64,000 bases of DNA from Sphingomonas aurea (GCF_030678875.1 NZ_JAUUDS010000004.1:1-64000), one strand, 5' to 3'. Shown: positions 1 to 10,068, counted from the first letter of the stretch. Numbers and translations are program-made. The notes: generated by a model from the letters alone, not told the origin.

Positions 1-84
1 CGCTAGTTCCCGCCTGGCGGCGCGTTGCCGCGCCGAGTGATCGGGGCGAGCAGCCCCCGGCTGCTCGCTAGTTCCCGATCACTC
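1..84. repeat. Nested inverted repeat over the guaA 3' end
   Basis: An 11-bp arm at 35-45 pairs perfectly with 74-84, and inside it a 9-bp arm at 46-54 pairs with 60-68 around a 5-base loop. The right outer arm contains the last codon and stop of guaA, so the left arm is an inverted copy of the gene end. The 12-mer at 1-12 is repeated directly near 66-77. There is no T-tract on the guaA strand, so this is not a canonical terminator; it may act as an RNA-stabilising hairpin or be a relic of inverted duplication. Confidence 0.6.
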
Positions 85-1632
85 CCACTCGATCGTGCCG
101 GGCGGCTTGGATGTATAGTCGTAGACGACGCGGTTGACGCCCTTCACCTCGTTGATAATCCGCGTCGCCACGCGCGGCAGGAAGTCGCCGGGGAAGGAGA
201 AAGCCTGCGCGGTCATTCCGTCGACCGAGGTCACCGCGCGCAGCGCCAGCACCGAGTCGTAGGTGCGCGCGTCGCCCATCACCCCGACCGTGCGGACCGG
301 CAGCAGCACGGCGAACGCCTGCCAGATCGCGTCGTAGAGGCCGGCGTTGCGGATCTCCTCCAGGTAGATCGCATCCGCCTTGCGCAGGATGTCGCAGCGT
401 TCCTTCGTCACCTCGCCCGGAATGCGGATGGCGAGGCCGGGGCCGGGGAACGGGTGGCGGCCGACGAACACGTCGGGGAGGCCCAGCTCCCGGCCGAGCG
501 CGCGGACCTCGTCCTTGAACAGCTCGCGCAGCGGCTCGACCAGTTTCATGTTCATCCGCTCTGGCAGGCCACCGACATTGTGATGGCTCTTGATCGTCAC
601 CGACGGGCCGCCGGTGAAGCTGACGCTCTCGATCACGTCCGGGTAGAGCGTGCCCTGCGCCAGGAACTCGGCGCCGCCGATCTTCTTCGCCTCCGCCTCG
701 AACACGTCGATGAAGGTCTTGCCGATGAACTTGCGCTTGGCTTCCGGGTCGGTGACGCCGGCGAGGCCGTTCATGAACAGCGTCTGCGCTTCGACATGGA
801 TCAGCGGGATGTTGTAGTGGCCGCGGAACAGGCCGACGACCTGCTCCGCCTCGCCCTGCCGCAGGATGCCGCCGTCGACGAACACGCAGGTCAGCTGGTC
901 GCCGATCGCCTCGTGGATCAGCAGCGCCGCGACCGACGAATCGACCCCGCCCGACAGGCCGCAGATCACCTTGGCACTGCCGACCTGCTGGCGGATCTCC
1001 GCGATCTTGGCGGCCCGGAACTCGGCCATGCTCCAGTCGCCGGTCAGGCCGCAGACATGGCGGGCGAAGTTGGCGATCAGCTTGGCGCCGTCGGGGGTGT
1101 GGACGACCTCCGGGTGGAACTGCATCGCGTAGATGCGGCGCGCGTCGTCGGCGATGATCGCGAAGGGCGCGCCCTTACTGGTCGCGACCGGGCGGAAGCC
1201 GGGGGCAAGCTCTGCGACATGGTCGCCGTGGCTCATCCACACCTGGTGCCGCTCGCCCTGGGTCCAAAGGCCGTCGAACAGCGCGCACGGCGCGCCGATG
1301 TCGATGAACGCCTCGCCGAACTCGCCGCCCGCTCCCTTCTCAACCTGGCCGCCGAGCTGCCGGGTCAATGCCTGCTGGCCATAGCAGATGCCGAGCATCG
1401 GCAGGCCGCTGTCGAGGATCTCCTGCGGAATGCGCGGGCTGTCCTCGTCGACGACCGAGGCCGGGCCGCCCGACAGGACGATCCCCTTGGGCGCCATGCG
1501 GGTAAAGGCTTCGGCCGCCGACTGGAAAGGGGCGATCTCGCTATAGACCCCCGCCTCGCGGATGCGCCGCGCGATGAGCTGGGTCACCTGGCTGCCGAAG
1601 TCGACGATGAGGATGCTGTCGGGGTGTTCCAT
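79..1632 (-). CDS. guaA: GMP synthase (glutamine-hydrolysing)
   Basis: Converts XMP to GMP using ATP and glutamine in the cytoplasmic purine pathway. The 517-residue product has the usual two-part layout. An N-terminal class I glutaminase carries nucleophile Cys83 in GICYGQQ and the His173/Glu175 pair in FHPE. The ATP-pyrophosphatase domain starts near residue 200, with its P-loop SGGVDSS at 227-233, and the C-terminal dimerisation part ends in GTIEWE. I start it at MEHPDSIL (1632); an in-frame ATG 36 bases upstream would only add an Ala/Cys-rich stretch unlike the family. It follows rplQ after a likely terminator, so it probably has its own promoter in 1633-1760. Confidence 0.97.
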   Translation of the reverse strand: MEHPDSILIVDFGSQVTQLIARRIREAGVYSEIAPFQSAAEAFTRMAPKGIVLSGGPASVVDEDSPRIPQEILDSGLPMLGICYGQQALTRQLGGQVEKGAGGEFGEAFIDIGAPCALFDGLWTQGERHQVWMSHGDHVAELAPGFRPVATSKGAPFAIIADDARRIYAMQFHPEVVHTPDGAKLIANFARHVCGLTGDWSMAEFRAAKIAEIRQQVGSAKVICGLSGGVDSSVAALLIHEAIGDQLTCVFVDGGILRQGEAEQVVGLFRGHYNIPLIHVEAQTLFMNGLAGVTDPEAKRKFIGKTFIDVFEAEAKKIGGAEFLAQGTLYPDVIESVSFTGGPSVTIKSHHNVGGLPERMNMKLVEPLRELFKDEVRALGRELGLPDVFVGRHPFPGPGLAIRIPGEVTKERCDILRKADAIYLEEIRNAGLYDAIWQAFAVLLPVRTVGVMGDARTYDSVLALRAVTSVDGMTAQAFSFPGDFLPRVATRIINEVKGVNRVVYDYTSKPPGTIEWE

Positions 1633-1745
1633 GGCGCAGGCCCTAGCCGCGCAGGCGGCAATGGCCAAGCCCGGCGGAGCGACGGGGCCAAGCCCGGCCG
1701 GCGGAGCATCGCTCCGTCCGGCGGTGCGGCTTTGCCGCGGCGCTC
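1633..1745. repeat. Intergenic palindromes upstream of guaA
   Basis: This stretch holds two direct copies of a GCCAAGCCCGGC-type unit followed by GGCGGAGC. It also holds a hairpin around 1700-1722 with an ATC triloop and a further GCGGC-TTT-GCCGC stem near 1730. They resemble the small triloop hairpins next to rpoA, fusA and sspB in this window. Any guaA promoter should lie here, but I cannot pick one out. Confidence 0.4.
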
Positions 1746-1758
1746 ATGCGGTCATACG

Positions 1759-1797
1759 AAAAGAGGCCGCACTTCCGGGTGGAAGCACGGCCCCTCT
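1759..1797 (-). terminator. Rho-independent terminator after rplQ
   Basis: On the minus strand a GC-rich stem (GGCCG-TG-CTTCC paired with GGAAG-TG-CGGCC, loop ACCC) runs directly into a TCTTTT tract. It lies 39 bases past the rplQ stop and should end the alpha operon before guaA. Confidence 0.7.
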
Positions 1798-1835
1798 ATT
1801 ACAGACGCCGGCGCGGCGACGCCGCGCGGTCCGCC

Positions 1836-2258
1836 TCAGGCGGCGTCGTCGTAATCCTCGTCGTTCATTACCGGGCCCGAATCCTGGCCCTTGGCCGACA
1901 CGTCGCGGTCGACGAACTCGATGATCGCCATCGGCGACGCATCCGACTGGCGCGGGCCGGCCTTGATGATGCGGGTGTAGCCGCCGTTACGGCCCGCATA
2001 GCGCTCGGCCAGGACGTCGAACAGCTTCACGAGCTGTGCGTCGTCGAGCAGGCGGGCGTGCGCCAGACGGCGGTTGGACAGGCCACCCTTCTTCGCCAGG
2101 GTCACCAGCTTCTCGACGTAGGGGCGAAGCTCCTTCGCCTTGGCGACGGTGGTGGTGATCTGCTCATGCTTGATGAGCGCGGCCGACATGTTGCGGAACA
2201 GGGCGATCCGGTGGGCCGAGGTACGCTGCAGCTTACGGCCGCCGACGCGATGACGCAT
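1836..2258 (-). CDS. rplQ: 50S ribosomal protein L17
   Basis: Large-subunit protein near the polypeptide exit tunnel. The 140-residue product opens with [17 protein letters not shown], the conserved L17 start, and has the family core up to about residue 115 followed by an acidic Asp/Glu/Tyr-rich tail of about 20 residues that E. coli L17 lacks. An AGAAGGA ribosome binding site precedes the ATG. It is the last gene of the alpha operon, 228 bases after rpoA and just before a terminator. Confidence 0.96.
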   Translation of the reverse strand: MRHRVGGRKLQRTSAHRIALFRNMSAALIKHEQITTTVAKAKELRPYVEKLVTLAKKGGLSNRRLAHARLLDDAQLVKLFDVLAERYAGRNGGYTRIIKAGPRQSDASPMAIIEFVDRDVSAKGQDSGPVMNDEDYDDAA

Positions 2259-2342
2259 GGTAGTTCCTTCTCGTTCGTAGGGGGGCCGTGTGAGGTACCC
2301 CGATCCAGGCGGTGTTATGGAAGGGCCACCGCCATTTGCCCT

Positions 2343-2364
2343 GGAAAGTCACGAAAGGTCACAC
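2343..2364. repeat. Tandem GTCAC motif (copy 1)
   Basis: GGAA-x-GTCAC-GAAA-GTCAC-type motif: two GTCAC half-sites at 2348-2352 and 2358-2362, one helical turn apart, in the rpoA-rplQ gap. A near-identical copy lies at 54198-54218. It could be a protein-binding site or part of a dispersed repeat. Confidence 0.35.
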
Positions 2365-2385
2365 CCGTTGGGATGCTGGCCGGGC

Positions 2386-2480
2386 CGCGGCCAAGCCGCG
2401 TCCTCTACGTCGAACGGGTCGGCTGGAAGCCGACCCGCCGGCCGGGGCTGTGCGTCTCCGGTGCAGCATCGCTGCACCGG
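2386..2480. repeat. Composite stem-loop element after rpoA
   Basis: Three consecutive perfect hairpins: a 6-bp stem at 2386-2400, a 10-bp stem at 2415-2437 with a GGA loop, then CCGGCCGG, then a 10-bp stem at 2458-2480 with an ATC loop. The same order and shared flanking words recur after fusA. There is no T-tract, so a role in RNA 3'-end protection or processing is more likely than termination. Confidence 0.55.
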
Positions 2481-2486
2481 TGCGCA

Positions 2487-3551
2487 TCAGCCCATGATCT
2501 CCTGCTCGAGCTTCTTCGCCATCTCTTCGATGTTCTCGGGCGGCCAGCCGGGAATTTCCATGCCCAGCCGCAGCCCCATCGACGACAGCACTTCCTTGAT
2601 CTCGTTCAAGGACTTGCGGCCAAAGTTCGGCGTGCGGAGCATCTCTGCCTCGGTCTTGCCGACGAGATCGCCGATATAGATGATGTTGTCGTTCTTCAGG
2701 CAGTTGGCCGAGCGCACCGACAGTTCCAGCTCGTCCACCTTCTTCAGGAGGTAGCGGTTGATCTGCTGGGTGTCGCCCGCAGGCTCCGCGCCGGCGGCAG
2801 GCGCCGCCGCCTGGCCGATCGGGGCCGAGCGGGTGACCGACGAGTCGTCGAAATGGACGAACAGCGCCAGCTGGTCCTGCAGGATGCGGCCGGCATAGCC
2901 CACCGCGTCCTCGGGCGTGACGGTGCCGTCGGTCTCGATCGTCAGCGTCAGCTTGTCATAGTCGAGGTCCTGACCGACGCGGGTCGGGTCGACCTTGTAC
3001 GACACCTGGCGCACCGGCGAGTAGAGCGCGTCGACCGGGATCAGGCCGATCGGCGCGTCGGCCGGACGGTTGCCGGCGGCGGGGACATAGCCCTTACCGA
3101 CGTCGGCGGTCAGCTCCATGTTGAAGGTCGCGCCCTCGTCGAGGTGGCAGATCACCAGGTCCTTGTTCATGACCTCGATGTCGCCCGACACGGCGATGTC
3201 GCCCGCCTTCACCTCGCCGGGGCCGGTGGCCGACAGCTGGAGGCGCTTCGGGCCTTCGCCCTGCATGCGGATCGCGATCTGCTTCACGTTCAGGACGATG
3301 TCCGTCACGTCCTCGCGCACGCCGGCGAGGCTGGAGAACTCGTGCAGGACGTTCTCGATCTTGATCGACGTCACCGCCGCACCCTGCAGCGAGGAGAGCA
3401 GCACGCGGCGCAGCGCATTGCCGAGCGTCAGGCCGAAGCCACGCTCCAGCGGCTCGGCGACGAAGGTCGCCTTGCGCTTGCCGTCACCGCCCTTTTTCTC
3501 CAGGCCGTTCGGCTTCTTGAGTTCCTGCCAGTTCTTTGCGTTGACAGCCAC
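2487..3551 (-). CDS. rpoA: DNA-directed RNA polymerase subunit alpha
   Basis: Scaffold subunit of RNA polymerase; its dimer nucleates assembly of beta and beta'. The 354-residue product has the N-terminal domain up to about residue 235 ([17 protein letters not shown] is the conserved assembly motif). A Gly/Ala-rich linker leads to the C-terminal domain with the helix-hairpin-helix segment [17 protein letters not shown], which binds UP elements and activators. The start is GTG, giving [15 protein letters not shown], preceded by AGGGGAA. It sits between rpsK and rplQ as in other bacterial alpha operons. Confidence 0.98.
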   Translation of the reverse strand: MAVNAKNWQELKKPNGLEKKGGDGKRKATFVAEPLERGFGLTLGNALRRVLLSSLQGAAVTSIKIENVLHEFSSLAGVREDVTDIVLNVKQIAIRMQGEGPKRLQLSATGPGEVKAGDIAVSGDIEVMNKDLVICHLDEGATFNMELTADVGKGYVPAAGNRPADAPIGLIPVDALYSPVRQVSYKVDPTRVGQDLDYDKLTLTIETDGTVTPEDAVGYAGRILQDQLALFVHFDDSSVTRSAPIGQAAAPAAGAEPAGDTQQINRYLLKKVDELELSVRSANCLKNDNIIYIGDLVGKTEAEMLRTPNFGRKSLNEIKEVLSSMGLRLGMEIPGWPPENIEEMAKKLEQEIMG

Positions 3552-3643
3552 GGGGTTCCCCTGGGTTGGAGGCCGGTGGGGCGCCGGCCTCGGATAAGTA
3601 ACGCCGACTCGTCAGCCGGCGCGAAGGTCGAGCAAGATAAGGC

Positions 3644-4033
3644 TCAGACGCGCCGGCGCTTGGACGGGCGCACGCCGTTGTGCGGGATCGAGGTCACGTC
3701 GCGGATCGAGGTGATCTGGAAACCGACCGCCTGCAGCGCGCGCAGCGCCGACTCGCGGCCCGAACCCGGACCCTTGACCTCGACCTCGAGCGTGCGGACG
3801 CCGTGTTCGGCGGCCTTCTTGCCGGCGTCCTCGGCCGCGACCTGCGCCGCGTACGGGGTCGACTTGCGCGAGCCCTTGAAGCCCATCATGCCGGCCGACG
3901 ACCAGCTGATCGCATTGCCCTGCGCATCGGTGATCGTGATCATGGTGTTGTTGAAGCTGGCGTTGACGTGCGCGACGCCGGCGGTGATGTTCTTGCGTTC
4001 GCGACGGCGAATGCGCTGCGGTGCTTGTGCCAT
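3644..4033 (-). CDS. rpsK: 30S ribosomal protein S11
   Basis: Small-subunit platform protein that contacts 16S rRNA near the E site and binds S18 and S7. The 129-residue product begins [16 protein letters not shown] and contains [13 protein letters not shown] and the basic tail [10 protein letters not shown] typical of S11. It follows rpsM after a 104-base gap that holds a very strong hairpin with a T-tract, unusual inside an alpha operon. rpoA starts 92 bases further on. Confidence 0.97.
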   Translation of the reverse strand: MAQAPQRIRRRERKNITAGVAHVNASFNNTMITITDAQGNAISWSSAGMMGFKGSRKSTPYAAQVAAEDAGKKAAEHGVRTLEVEVKGPGSGRESALRALQAVGFQITSIRDVTSIPHNGVRPSKRRRV

Positions 4034-4104
4034 TATCTAATCCTGACCTTGTTCCGTGGTACGGAGGCCGGGAGGCGGTATGCCTCTGACCTGCCTCCGG
4101 CGGA

Positions 4105-4147
4105 GAAGAAGTGAAAAACAGTCCCCCGGACTGTTTTTTACTTCTTC
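4105..4147 (-). terminator. 20-bp inverted repeat/terminator at the rpsM stop
   Basis: Arms 4105-4124 and 4128-4147 pair along 20 bases with a single G/T wobble and a 3-base loop. The arm on the rpsM side includes its last Lys codons and stop. On the minus strand the core GGACTG stem runs into TTTTT, a canonical intrinsic-terminator shape, so some transcripts probably end between rpsM and rpsK. It is also T-flanked in the other direction. Confidence 0.65.
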
Positions 4148-4506
4148 TTCCCCGCGATCGGCTTTGCCTTGCCCTTGCGGGTGCGCGCGTTGGTGTGCGT
4201 GCGCTGGCCGCGGACCGGCAGGCCCTTGCGGTGACGCAGGCCGCGATAGCAGGCCAGATCCATCAGACGCTTGATGTTCATCGCGGTCTCGCGGCGCAGA
4301 TCGCCCTCGACCGTGTGGTCGGCGTCGATCGCCTCGCGGATCTGCAGAACCTCCTGATCGGTCAGGTCCTGGACCCGGCGCTCGGCCGCGATGCTCAGCT
4401 TGTCCGTGATCTGCTTGGCCTTGGCCGGGCCGATCCCGTGGATATAGGTCAGCGCGATGACGACGCGCTTGTTGGTCGGGATGTTAACACCCGCGATACG
4501 TGCCAT
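4138..4506 (-). CDS. rpsM: 30S ribosomal protein S13
   Basis: Head protein of the small subunit that contacts P-site tRNA and forms bridges to the large subunit. I start it at [14 protein letters not shown] (4506), giving 122 residues; a longer in-frame opening is not family-like. The family segments [10 protein letters not shown] and the C-terminal [18 protein letters not shown] are present, ending in three lysines. It leads the alpha operon here, preceded by a candidate promoter that overlaps the end of the upstream membrane-protein gene. Confidence 0.97.
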   Translation of the reverse strand: MARIAGVNIPTNKRVVIALTYIHGIGPAKAKQITDKLSIAAERRVQDLTDQEVLQIREAIDADHTVEGDLRRETAMNIKRLMDLACYRGLRHRKGLPVRGQRTHTNARTRKGKAKPIAGKKK

Positions 4507-4641
4507 GTGATATATACTCCTAGCTCCACAGCGGCCGGCATGGCTAGCCACGACCGCTATCTCGACGCGTTGACCCCGAACGCACGATGGCGGCGAGCGC
4601 AAACAAGCGCCGCCGGAAACCGGTGTTGCGGAGTGAGGGTC

Positions 4642-4669
4642 AGTTAAGCGCGGCGCAACGCCCTGTCAA
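4642..4669 (-). promoter_or_regulatory. Candidate sigma70 promoter for rpsM (alpha operon)
   Basis: On the minus strand a perfect -35 TTGACA (4664-4669) is followed after 16 bases by TTAACT (4642-4647). The -35 overlaps the stop codon of the preceding small membrane-protein gene. A start site near 4635 would give a leader of about 130 bases before rpsM. The -10 match is only moderate. Confidence 0.45.
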
Positions 4670-4920
4670 CCATCGGGTTCCGCGGATCGTCGCAGAGCCG
4701 ATGCCTTGCTCCGCAAGCCGACCCAGCGTCGCAACGCGACGACGAACCAGATCAACTCCACCGCCCCGAACGGCCACGCACCTTGGAGAAAGCCATAGGC
4801 CGACCCCATCAGACAGCCGAGGGCGAACAGCAGCGTCCAGAACGGCGCCCGATCCTCCAGCACGTAGCAGATCAGCATGAAGGTGACGGCGAACAGGCCA
4901 AAGGCGGTCAGGGCGTCCAT
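4666..4920 (-). CDS. Small hypothetical inner-membrane protein
   Basis: 84 residues of unknown function. Three hydrophobic stretches can be seen, near 4-20, 25-43 and 45-62 (the last containing GAVELIWFVVALRRW), followed by a short basic C-terminal tail. This suggests a three-helix membrane protein. It lies 40 bases downstream of the sensor kinase on the same strand and could be co-transcribed with the two-component genes, but nothing shows a functional link. It is part of the block inserted between adk and rpsM. Confidence 0.7.
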   Translation of the reverse strand: MDALTAFGLFAVTFMLICYVLEDRAPFWTLLFALGCLMGSAYGFLQGAWPFGAVELIWFVVALRRWVGLRSKASALRRSAEPDG

Positions 4921-4960
4921 GCCCCGGCGCTAGCGCAAAGCGCACGCGCTTGCACCCCGG

Positions 4961-6304
4961 CTAAAGCGGCAGGATGATCCGTGCGATCAGTCCGGGATGG
5001 TTGTCGGCCAGCTCGAAGCGACCGTCGTGAAGCCGCGCGACCGTATCGATCAGCGACATGCCTAGCCCTGCCCCCGGGGTCGTCCGCGCGGTGTCGAGGC
5101 GGCCGAAGCGGCGCAGCGCCTGCGCCCGGTCGGATGCGGCGATGCCGGTGCCGCGATCCTCGACCTGGATCGCGACCCCCTCCACATGCGGGGCCAGGCG
5201 CAGCGTCACCATTCCCCCGGCCGCGGCGTGCTTCAGCGCGTTGTCGATCAGGTTGGTGATCGCCTGGCTGATAAGCTCGCGGTGGAGGCGCATCACCGGC
5301 GACCCTGCGTCGATCGCAACGACGAAGGCGAGCCCCGCCTCCTCGGCGACGGGACCGTAGAGGTCGGCGATCTCCTCGATCAGCGCGGCGGGATCGACGT
5401 CAGTGAAGCGGTCGCGCGACACCGACTCGGCACGGCTGATCTCGATCACCATGGTCAGCATCCGCATGACCACGTCCGTCTCGGCGAGCAGACCGCCCAG
5501 CATAGCGTCGCGTGCGGCCGGGTCCGCGATCATCACCGCCTGCTCGGTCTTGGTCCTGAGGCGGGCGAGCGGCGAGCGGAGATCGTGCGCCAGACTGTCG
5601 GTGACGACGCGCAACTCGGTCATCAGCCGCTCGATCCGGCCGAGCATAACGTTGAGCCGCGCGGCGAGACGGTCGAATGCGTCGGCGCCGCCCGCCACCA
5701 TCTCGACCCGGCGCGACAGGTCGCCCTGCCCCGCCGCCTCGACCACCCCGGCGATCCGGTCGAGCCGCGCGCCGACATAACGGGCGAGGACCAGGCCCGC
5801 CCCGATGCCGAGCGCCAGCGACAGGGTGACGGCGAGCGCCAGCGCGCTCTCGATCGCGCGCTGCTCCGCCTCGATCACGTCGAGGTTGCGCCCGGTCAGC
5901 AGCCAGTAGCCGCCGATCGCGTGGAGGAGGTAGCCGGTGTCGTGGAGGCCCCAGGCCCCCTCCTCCCCCAGCCGTGCGACACGGAAATGGGTCGGTCGCA
6001 GCGGTACGGTGACCCGGTCCGGGGCGTAGCCGACCAGCCGTCGCCCGTCATGGTCGAGCACCGCCACGACCAGCGAGACGTCGCCGGGCGGCCGGGCGTC
6101 GCGAACCGCTGCCGAAAGCGCCGCCGCGCCGCCCTCATGCCAGATCGCGAGCAGCGCGTCGGACTGCTCGATCATCTCGCGCCGGGTGGCGGCGATCGCG
6201 TCGTCATGGGTCTGCTTCCAGACGAAGCCGACCAGCACCAGGTTCGACACCAGCGCCAGCGCGATCGCGAGCAGCGCGATCCGCGCGGTGACCGACAGCC
6301 TCAT
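4961..6304 (-). CDS. Membrane sensor histidine kinase (HAMP)
   Basis: Sensor partner of the adjacent response regulator. In 447 residues: a transmembrane helix at about 7-29, a periplasmic sensor region of about 120 residues, a second helix at about 151-175 and a HAMP linker to about 228. The HisKA domain follows with phospho-acceptor His240 in SLAHDLRSPL. The HATPase domain shows the N box around Asn355 (NLIDNALKHA), G1 DRGTGI and G2 GAGLGMSLI. It starts 13 bases after the regulator stop, so the two form one operon. The stimulus is not evident. The pair interrupts the usual adk-rpsM neighbourhood. Confidence 0.93.
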   Translation of the reverse strand: MRLSVTARIALLAIALALVSNLVLVGFVWKQTHDDAIAATRREMIEQSDALLAIWHEGGAAALSAAVRDARPPGDVSLVVAVLDHDGRRLVGYAPDRVTVPLRPTHFRVARLGEEGAWGLHDTGYLLHAIGGYWLLTGRNLDVIEAEQRAIESALALAVTLSLALGIGAGLVLARYVGARLDRIAGVVEAAGQGDLSRRVEMVAGGADAFDRLAARLNVMLGRIERLMTELRVVTDSLAHDLRSPLARLRTKTEQAVMIADPAARDAMLGGLLAETDVVMRMLTMVIEISRAESVSRDRFTDVDPAALIEEIADLYGPVAEEAGLAFVVAIDAGSPVMRLHRELISQAITNLIDNALKHAAAGGMVTLRLAPHVEGVAIQVEDRGTGIAASDRAQALRRFGRLDTARTTPGAGLGMSLIDTVARLHDGRFELADNHPGLIARIILPL

Positions 6305-6317
6305 GGACGGGGCTGCA

Positions 6318-7013
6318 TCAGCTCTCCGCGGCGGCCAGCCGATATCCCGCCCCGCGTACCGTGTGGAGGATGGGCGAGGTGAAGCCGTCCTCCAGCTTGC
6401 GGCGCAGGCGGCCGATATGGACGTCGACGACGTTCGATCCGGGATCGAAGTGATAGTTCCAGATCTTCTCCAGCATCATCGTGCGGGTGACGACCTGACC
6501 GGCGTGGCGGGCAAGGAATTCGAGCAGGTTGAACTCGCGCCCGCCCAGCGCGATCGTCCGGCCAGCGCGGCTGACGTGACGCGAGAGCAGATCGATCTCC
6601 AGATCACCGACCGACAGGCGGGTCTTCTGCGGCTCGCTGGCGGCGCGGTCGGCGCGGCGGACCAGCGCCTCGATCCGGGCGGACAATTCGGTGAAGGAGA
6701 AAGGCTTGCAGAGATAATCGTCGGCGCCCGCCTTCAGCCCGTCGACCCGATCGTCGACCGAGGCGAGCGCGGACAGGACCAGCACCGGCGTCGGGATCCG
6801 GGCCGCGCGCAACGCCCCCACCATCGAGAGACCGTCCAGCCCGGGCAGCATCCGGTCGGCGATGATGAGGTCGAACACGCCCTCGCTCGCCAGGAACAGG
6901 CCGTCGCGGCCGTCGGCGGCGGTCTCCACGGTGTAGCCCGCCTCTATCAGTCCCTTTGCCAGATAGGCTGCGGTCGAGGGATCATCCTCGACGATCAGGA
7001 TCTTGCGGGTCAT
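6318..7013 (-). CDS. OmpR-family response regulator
   Basis: DNA-binding regulator of the two-component pair. The 231-residue product has a receiver domain with acidic pocket Asp10/Asp11, phospho-acceptor Asp53, Ser81 and Lys103 (CKPFSFTEL). A winged-helix effector domain begins near residue 125 and ends with the usual FTSPILHTVRGAGYRL recognition/wing segment. I use MTRKILIVEDDPST (7013) as start, because the longer in-frame version runs back towards the adk terminator. The kinase gene follows directly. The target genes are unknown; autoregulation is likely for such pairs but not shown here. Confidence 0.94.
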   Translation of the reverse strand: MTRKILIVEDDPSTAAYLAKGLIEAGYTVETAADGRDGLFLASEGVFDLIIADRMLPGLDGLSMVGALRAARIPTPVLVLSALASVDDRVDGLKAGADDYLCKPFSFTELSARIEALVRRADRAASEPQKTRLSVGDLEIDLLSRHVSRAGRTIALGGREFNLLEFLARHAGQVVTRTMMLEKIWNYHFDPGSNVVDVHIGRLRRKLEDGFTSPILHTVRGAGYRLAAAES

Positions 7014-7045
7014 CGTGTCGCTCGCCTCCGCGCCGCCCATACAGG

Positions 7046-7077
7046 AAAAGCCGGCGGAAAGCATCCTTCCCGCCGGC
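7046..7077 (-). terminator. Rho-independent terminator after adk
   Basis: Minus-strand stem GCCGGCGG(G)AA paired with TTCCGCCGGC (one bulged base), followed at once by TTTT. It lies about 160 bases past the adk stop and 33 bases before the response-regulator ATG, so the spc operon should stop here and the two-component genes need either read-through or a promoter inside 7014-7234. Confidence 0.65.
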
Positions 7078-7234
7078 CCCTACGGCACCCCCGGGAGTTC
7101 GGGTACCGATCTTGCAAATCCTGCCGGGCGCGTCGCGGCGCTCGCGCCCAATGGATAGCAGATAGACGGTACGGGACTGCCGCAGCGTGACCGGTGGATG
7201 ACAAAAGCGTCATCACTGGACGAACACAAAAATG

Positions 7235-7885
7235 CTATCGCGTCTCGTCAAGGATGGCGGCGATCGCAACGCCGACATCGGCCATGTCGGCCATGCCATC
7301 GACCCGGCGGACCAGGCCGCGTGCCTCGTAGAAGGGCAGGATCGGCGCGGTCTTGGCACGATACTCGGCCATGCGGGTGGCGACGGTTTCGGCATTGTCG
7401 TCGGGACGGCGCTTGAACTCGGTCGAACCGCAGACGTCGCAGACGCCACCGGTCGCGGGCTGCTTGAACGTGTCGTGATAGCCGGTGCCACAGGATGCGC
7501 AGGTATAGCGGCCGACGATCCGCTCGGTCAGCGCCGCCTCGTCCACCTCCAGCTCGATCACCCAGTCGAGCTGCTGCCCGCGCTCGGTCAGCAGCAGGTC
7601 GAGCGCCTCGGCCTGGGCGGTGGTGCGGGGATAGCCGTCGAAGATCGCGCCGCGCTCGACACCCTGGTCCAGCCGCTCGCCGATCAGCGCGGAGACGATC
7701 GCATCTGACACCAGCTCGCCGGCATCCATCACCGCCTTGGCCTGCAATCCCACCGGCGTGCCGGCCTTGACCGCCGCGCGCAGCATGTCGCCGGTCGACA
7801 GCTGGACCATGCCGCGCTCTGCCACCAGCTTGGCGGCTTGGGTGCCCTTGCCCGCCCCTGGCGGTCCCAACAGGATGATGTTCAT
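7235..7885 (-). CDS. adk: Adenylate kinase, zinc-lid type
   Basis: Interconverts ATP + AMP and 2 ADP in the cytoplasm. The 216-residue product shows the P-loop GPPGAGKGTQ at 7-16, the NMP-binding core, and a long LID domain. The LID carries four cysteines (Cys129, Cys132, Cys149, Cys152) in a CxxC...CxxC arrangement, the structural zinc site known from Gram-positive and some alphaproteobacterial enzymes. The E. coli enzyme uses a His/Ser/Asp/Thr hydrogen-bond network there instead. It follows secY after 39 bases, as is usual, and closes the spc operon before a terminator. Confidence 0.97.
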   Translation of the reverse strand: MNIILLGPPGAGKGTQAAKLVAERGMVQLSTGDMLRAAVKAGTPVGLQAKAVMDAGELVSDAIVSALIGERLDQGVERGAIFDGYPRTTAQAEALDLLLTERGQQLDWVIELEVDEAALTERIVGRYTCASCGTGYHDTFKQPATGGVCDVCGSTEFKRRPDDNAETVATRMAEYRAKTAPILPFYEARGLVRRVDGMADMADVGVAIAAILDETR

Positions 7886-7924
7886 GCCGCTCCCCTAATG
7901 CCGCGGGTACCGTCCGTCCGCCGA

Positions 7925-9289
<1,365 letters not shown>

Positions 9290-9424
9290 GCGTGTCGATG
9301 TCCTGGAAACCAATGCGGCGGGTAAGCGTTTGCCGCCCCCGCCGCCATATAGTCACGCTCGGTGGCTTGTCTAACCCGCCGATGCGAATTCCGCCGCCCG
9401 CCTGCGCAGGCAGCAGGGCAGACG

Positions 9425-9967
9425 TCAGGCCTTGAACGAAGCCTTGTGCGCCGCGCGCTCCTTGTACTTCACGCCCTTCTTGGCCGCGGCCTTCTCGGCG
9501 GCGGGGACGACGTGGATCACGTCGACCTTGCCGCCGGCCTTCTCGACCGCCTCGATCGCGCCCTTCGACGCGCCGGCGACGGTGAAGGTCAGCGCGGTCG
9601 AGAACTCGCCCTTGCCGAGCAGGCGGACACCGTCCTTGCCGCCGCGCGCCAGGCCGGCGGCCTTCAGCGCGGCGTGATCGATGGCGGCACCAGCGGTGAT
9701 CTTGCCCGCTTCGACCGCCTTCTGGATCGCGCCCAGGTTCACCTCGGCATAATCCTTGGCGAAAATGTTGTTGAAGCCGCGCTTCGGCAGACGCATGTGG
9801 AGCGGCATCTGGCCGCCCTCGAAGCCGGCGATGGACACGCCCTCGCGGCTCTTCTGGCCCTTCTGGCCGCGACCGGCGGTCTTGCCCTTGCCCGAGCCGA
9901 TGCCGCGTCCGACGCGGATCTTGGACTTGCGGGCACCTTCGTTGTCGCGGAGTTCGTTGAGCTTCAT
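9425..9967 (-). CDS. rplO: 50S ribosomal protein L15
   Basis: Late-assembly protein of the large subunit. The ATG at 9967 gives 180 residues starting [20 protein letters not shown], with the glycine-rich [21 protein letters not shown] loop that threads through 23S rRNA. The C-terminal 30 residues ([20 protein letters not shown]) are longer and more basic than in E. coli L15. In the standard spc operon this gene follows rpmD directly; here an acyltransferase gene and two terminator-like hairpins separate them, so rplO-secY-adk may need its own promoter. Confidence 0.96.
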   Translation of the reverse strand: MKLNELRDNEGARKSKIRVGRGIGSGKGKTAGRGQKGQKSREGVSIAGFEGGQMPLHMRLPKRGFNNIFAKDYAEVNLGAIQKAVEAGKITAGAAIDHAALKAAGLARGGKDGVRLLGKGEFSTALTFTVAGASKGAIEAVEKAGGKVDVIHVVPAAEKAAAKKGVKYKERAAHKASFKA

Positions 9968-10003
9968 GATATGCACTCGCTTTCGCTTTTGTCGCGCTGA
10001 TGG

Positions 10004-10037
10004 AAAAATGAAGGCGCGCCCTTAGCCGAGCGCGCCT
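10004..10037 (-). terminator. Probable terminator after the acyltransferase gene
   Basis: Minus-strand stem AGGCGCGC paired with GCGCGCCT (10-base loop), followed after three bases by TTTTT. It lies between the acyltransferase stop and rplO. The loop is larger than ideal, so efficiency is uncertain. Confidence 0.5.
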
Positions 10038-10068
10038 GTCGCGTCACGCGGAATCTGCCCCTGCGCGG

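Noticed and set aside
25..1854. 609-residue open frame on the plus strand antisense to guaA
   Set aside because: It is the Arg/Ala/Asp-rich complement of a GC-rich gene, with no ribosome site or family resemblance, and covers guaA codons completely.
5186..6382. 398-residue open frame opposite the sensor kinase
   Set aside because: Arg/Gln/His-rich composition typical of antisense frames in high-GC DNA; the opposite strand has a well-supported histidine kinase.
7197..7214. GATGAC/GTCATC short inverted repeat after adk
   Set aside because: Six-base stem with no T-tract; it is too short to call, and a better terminator lies downstream at 7046-7077.
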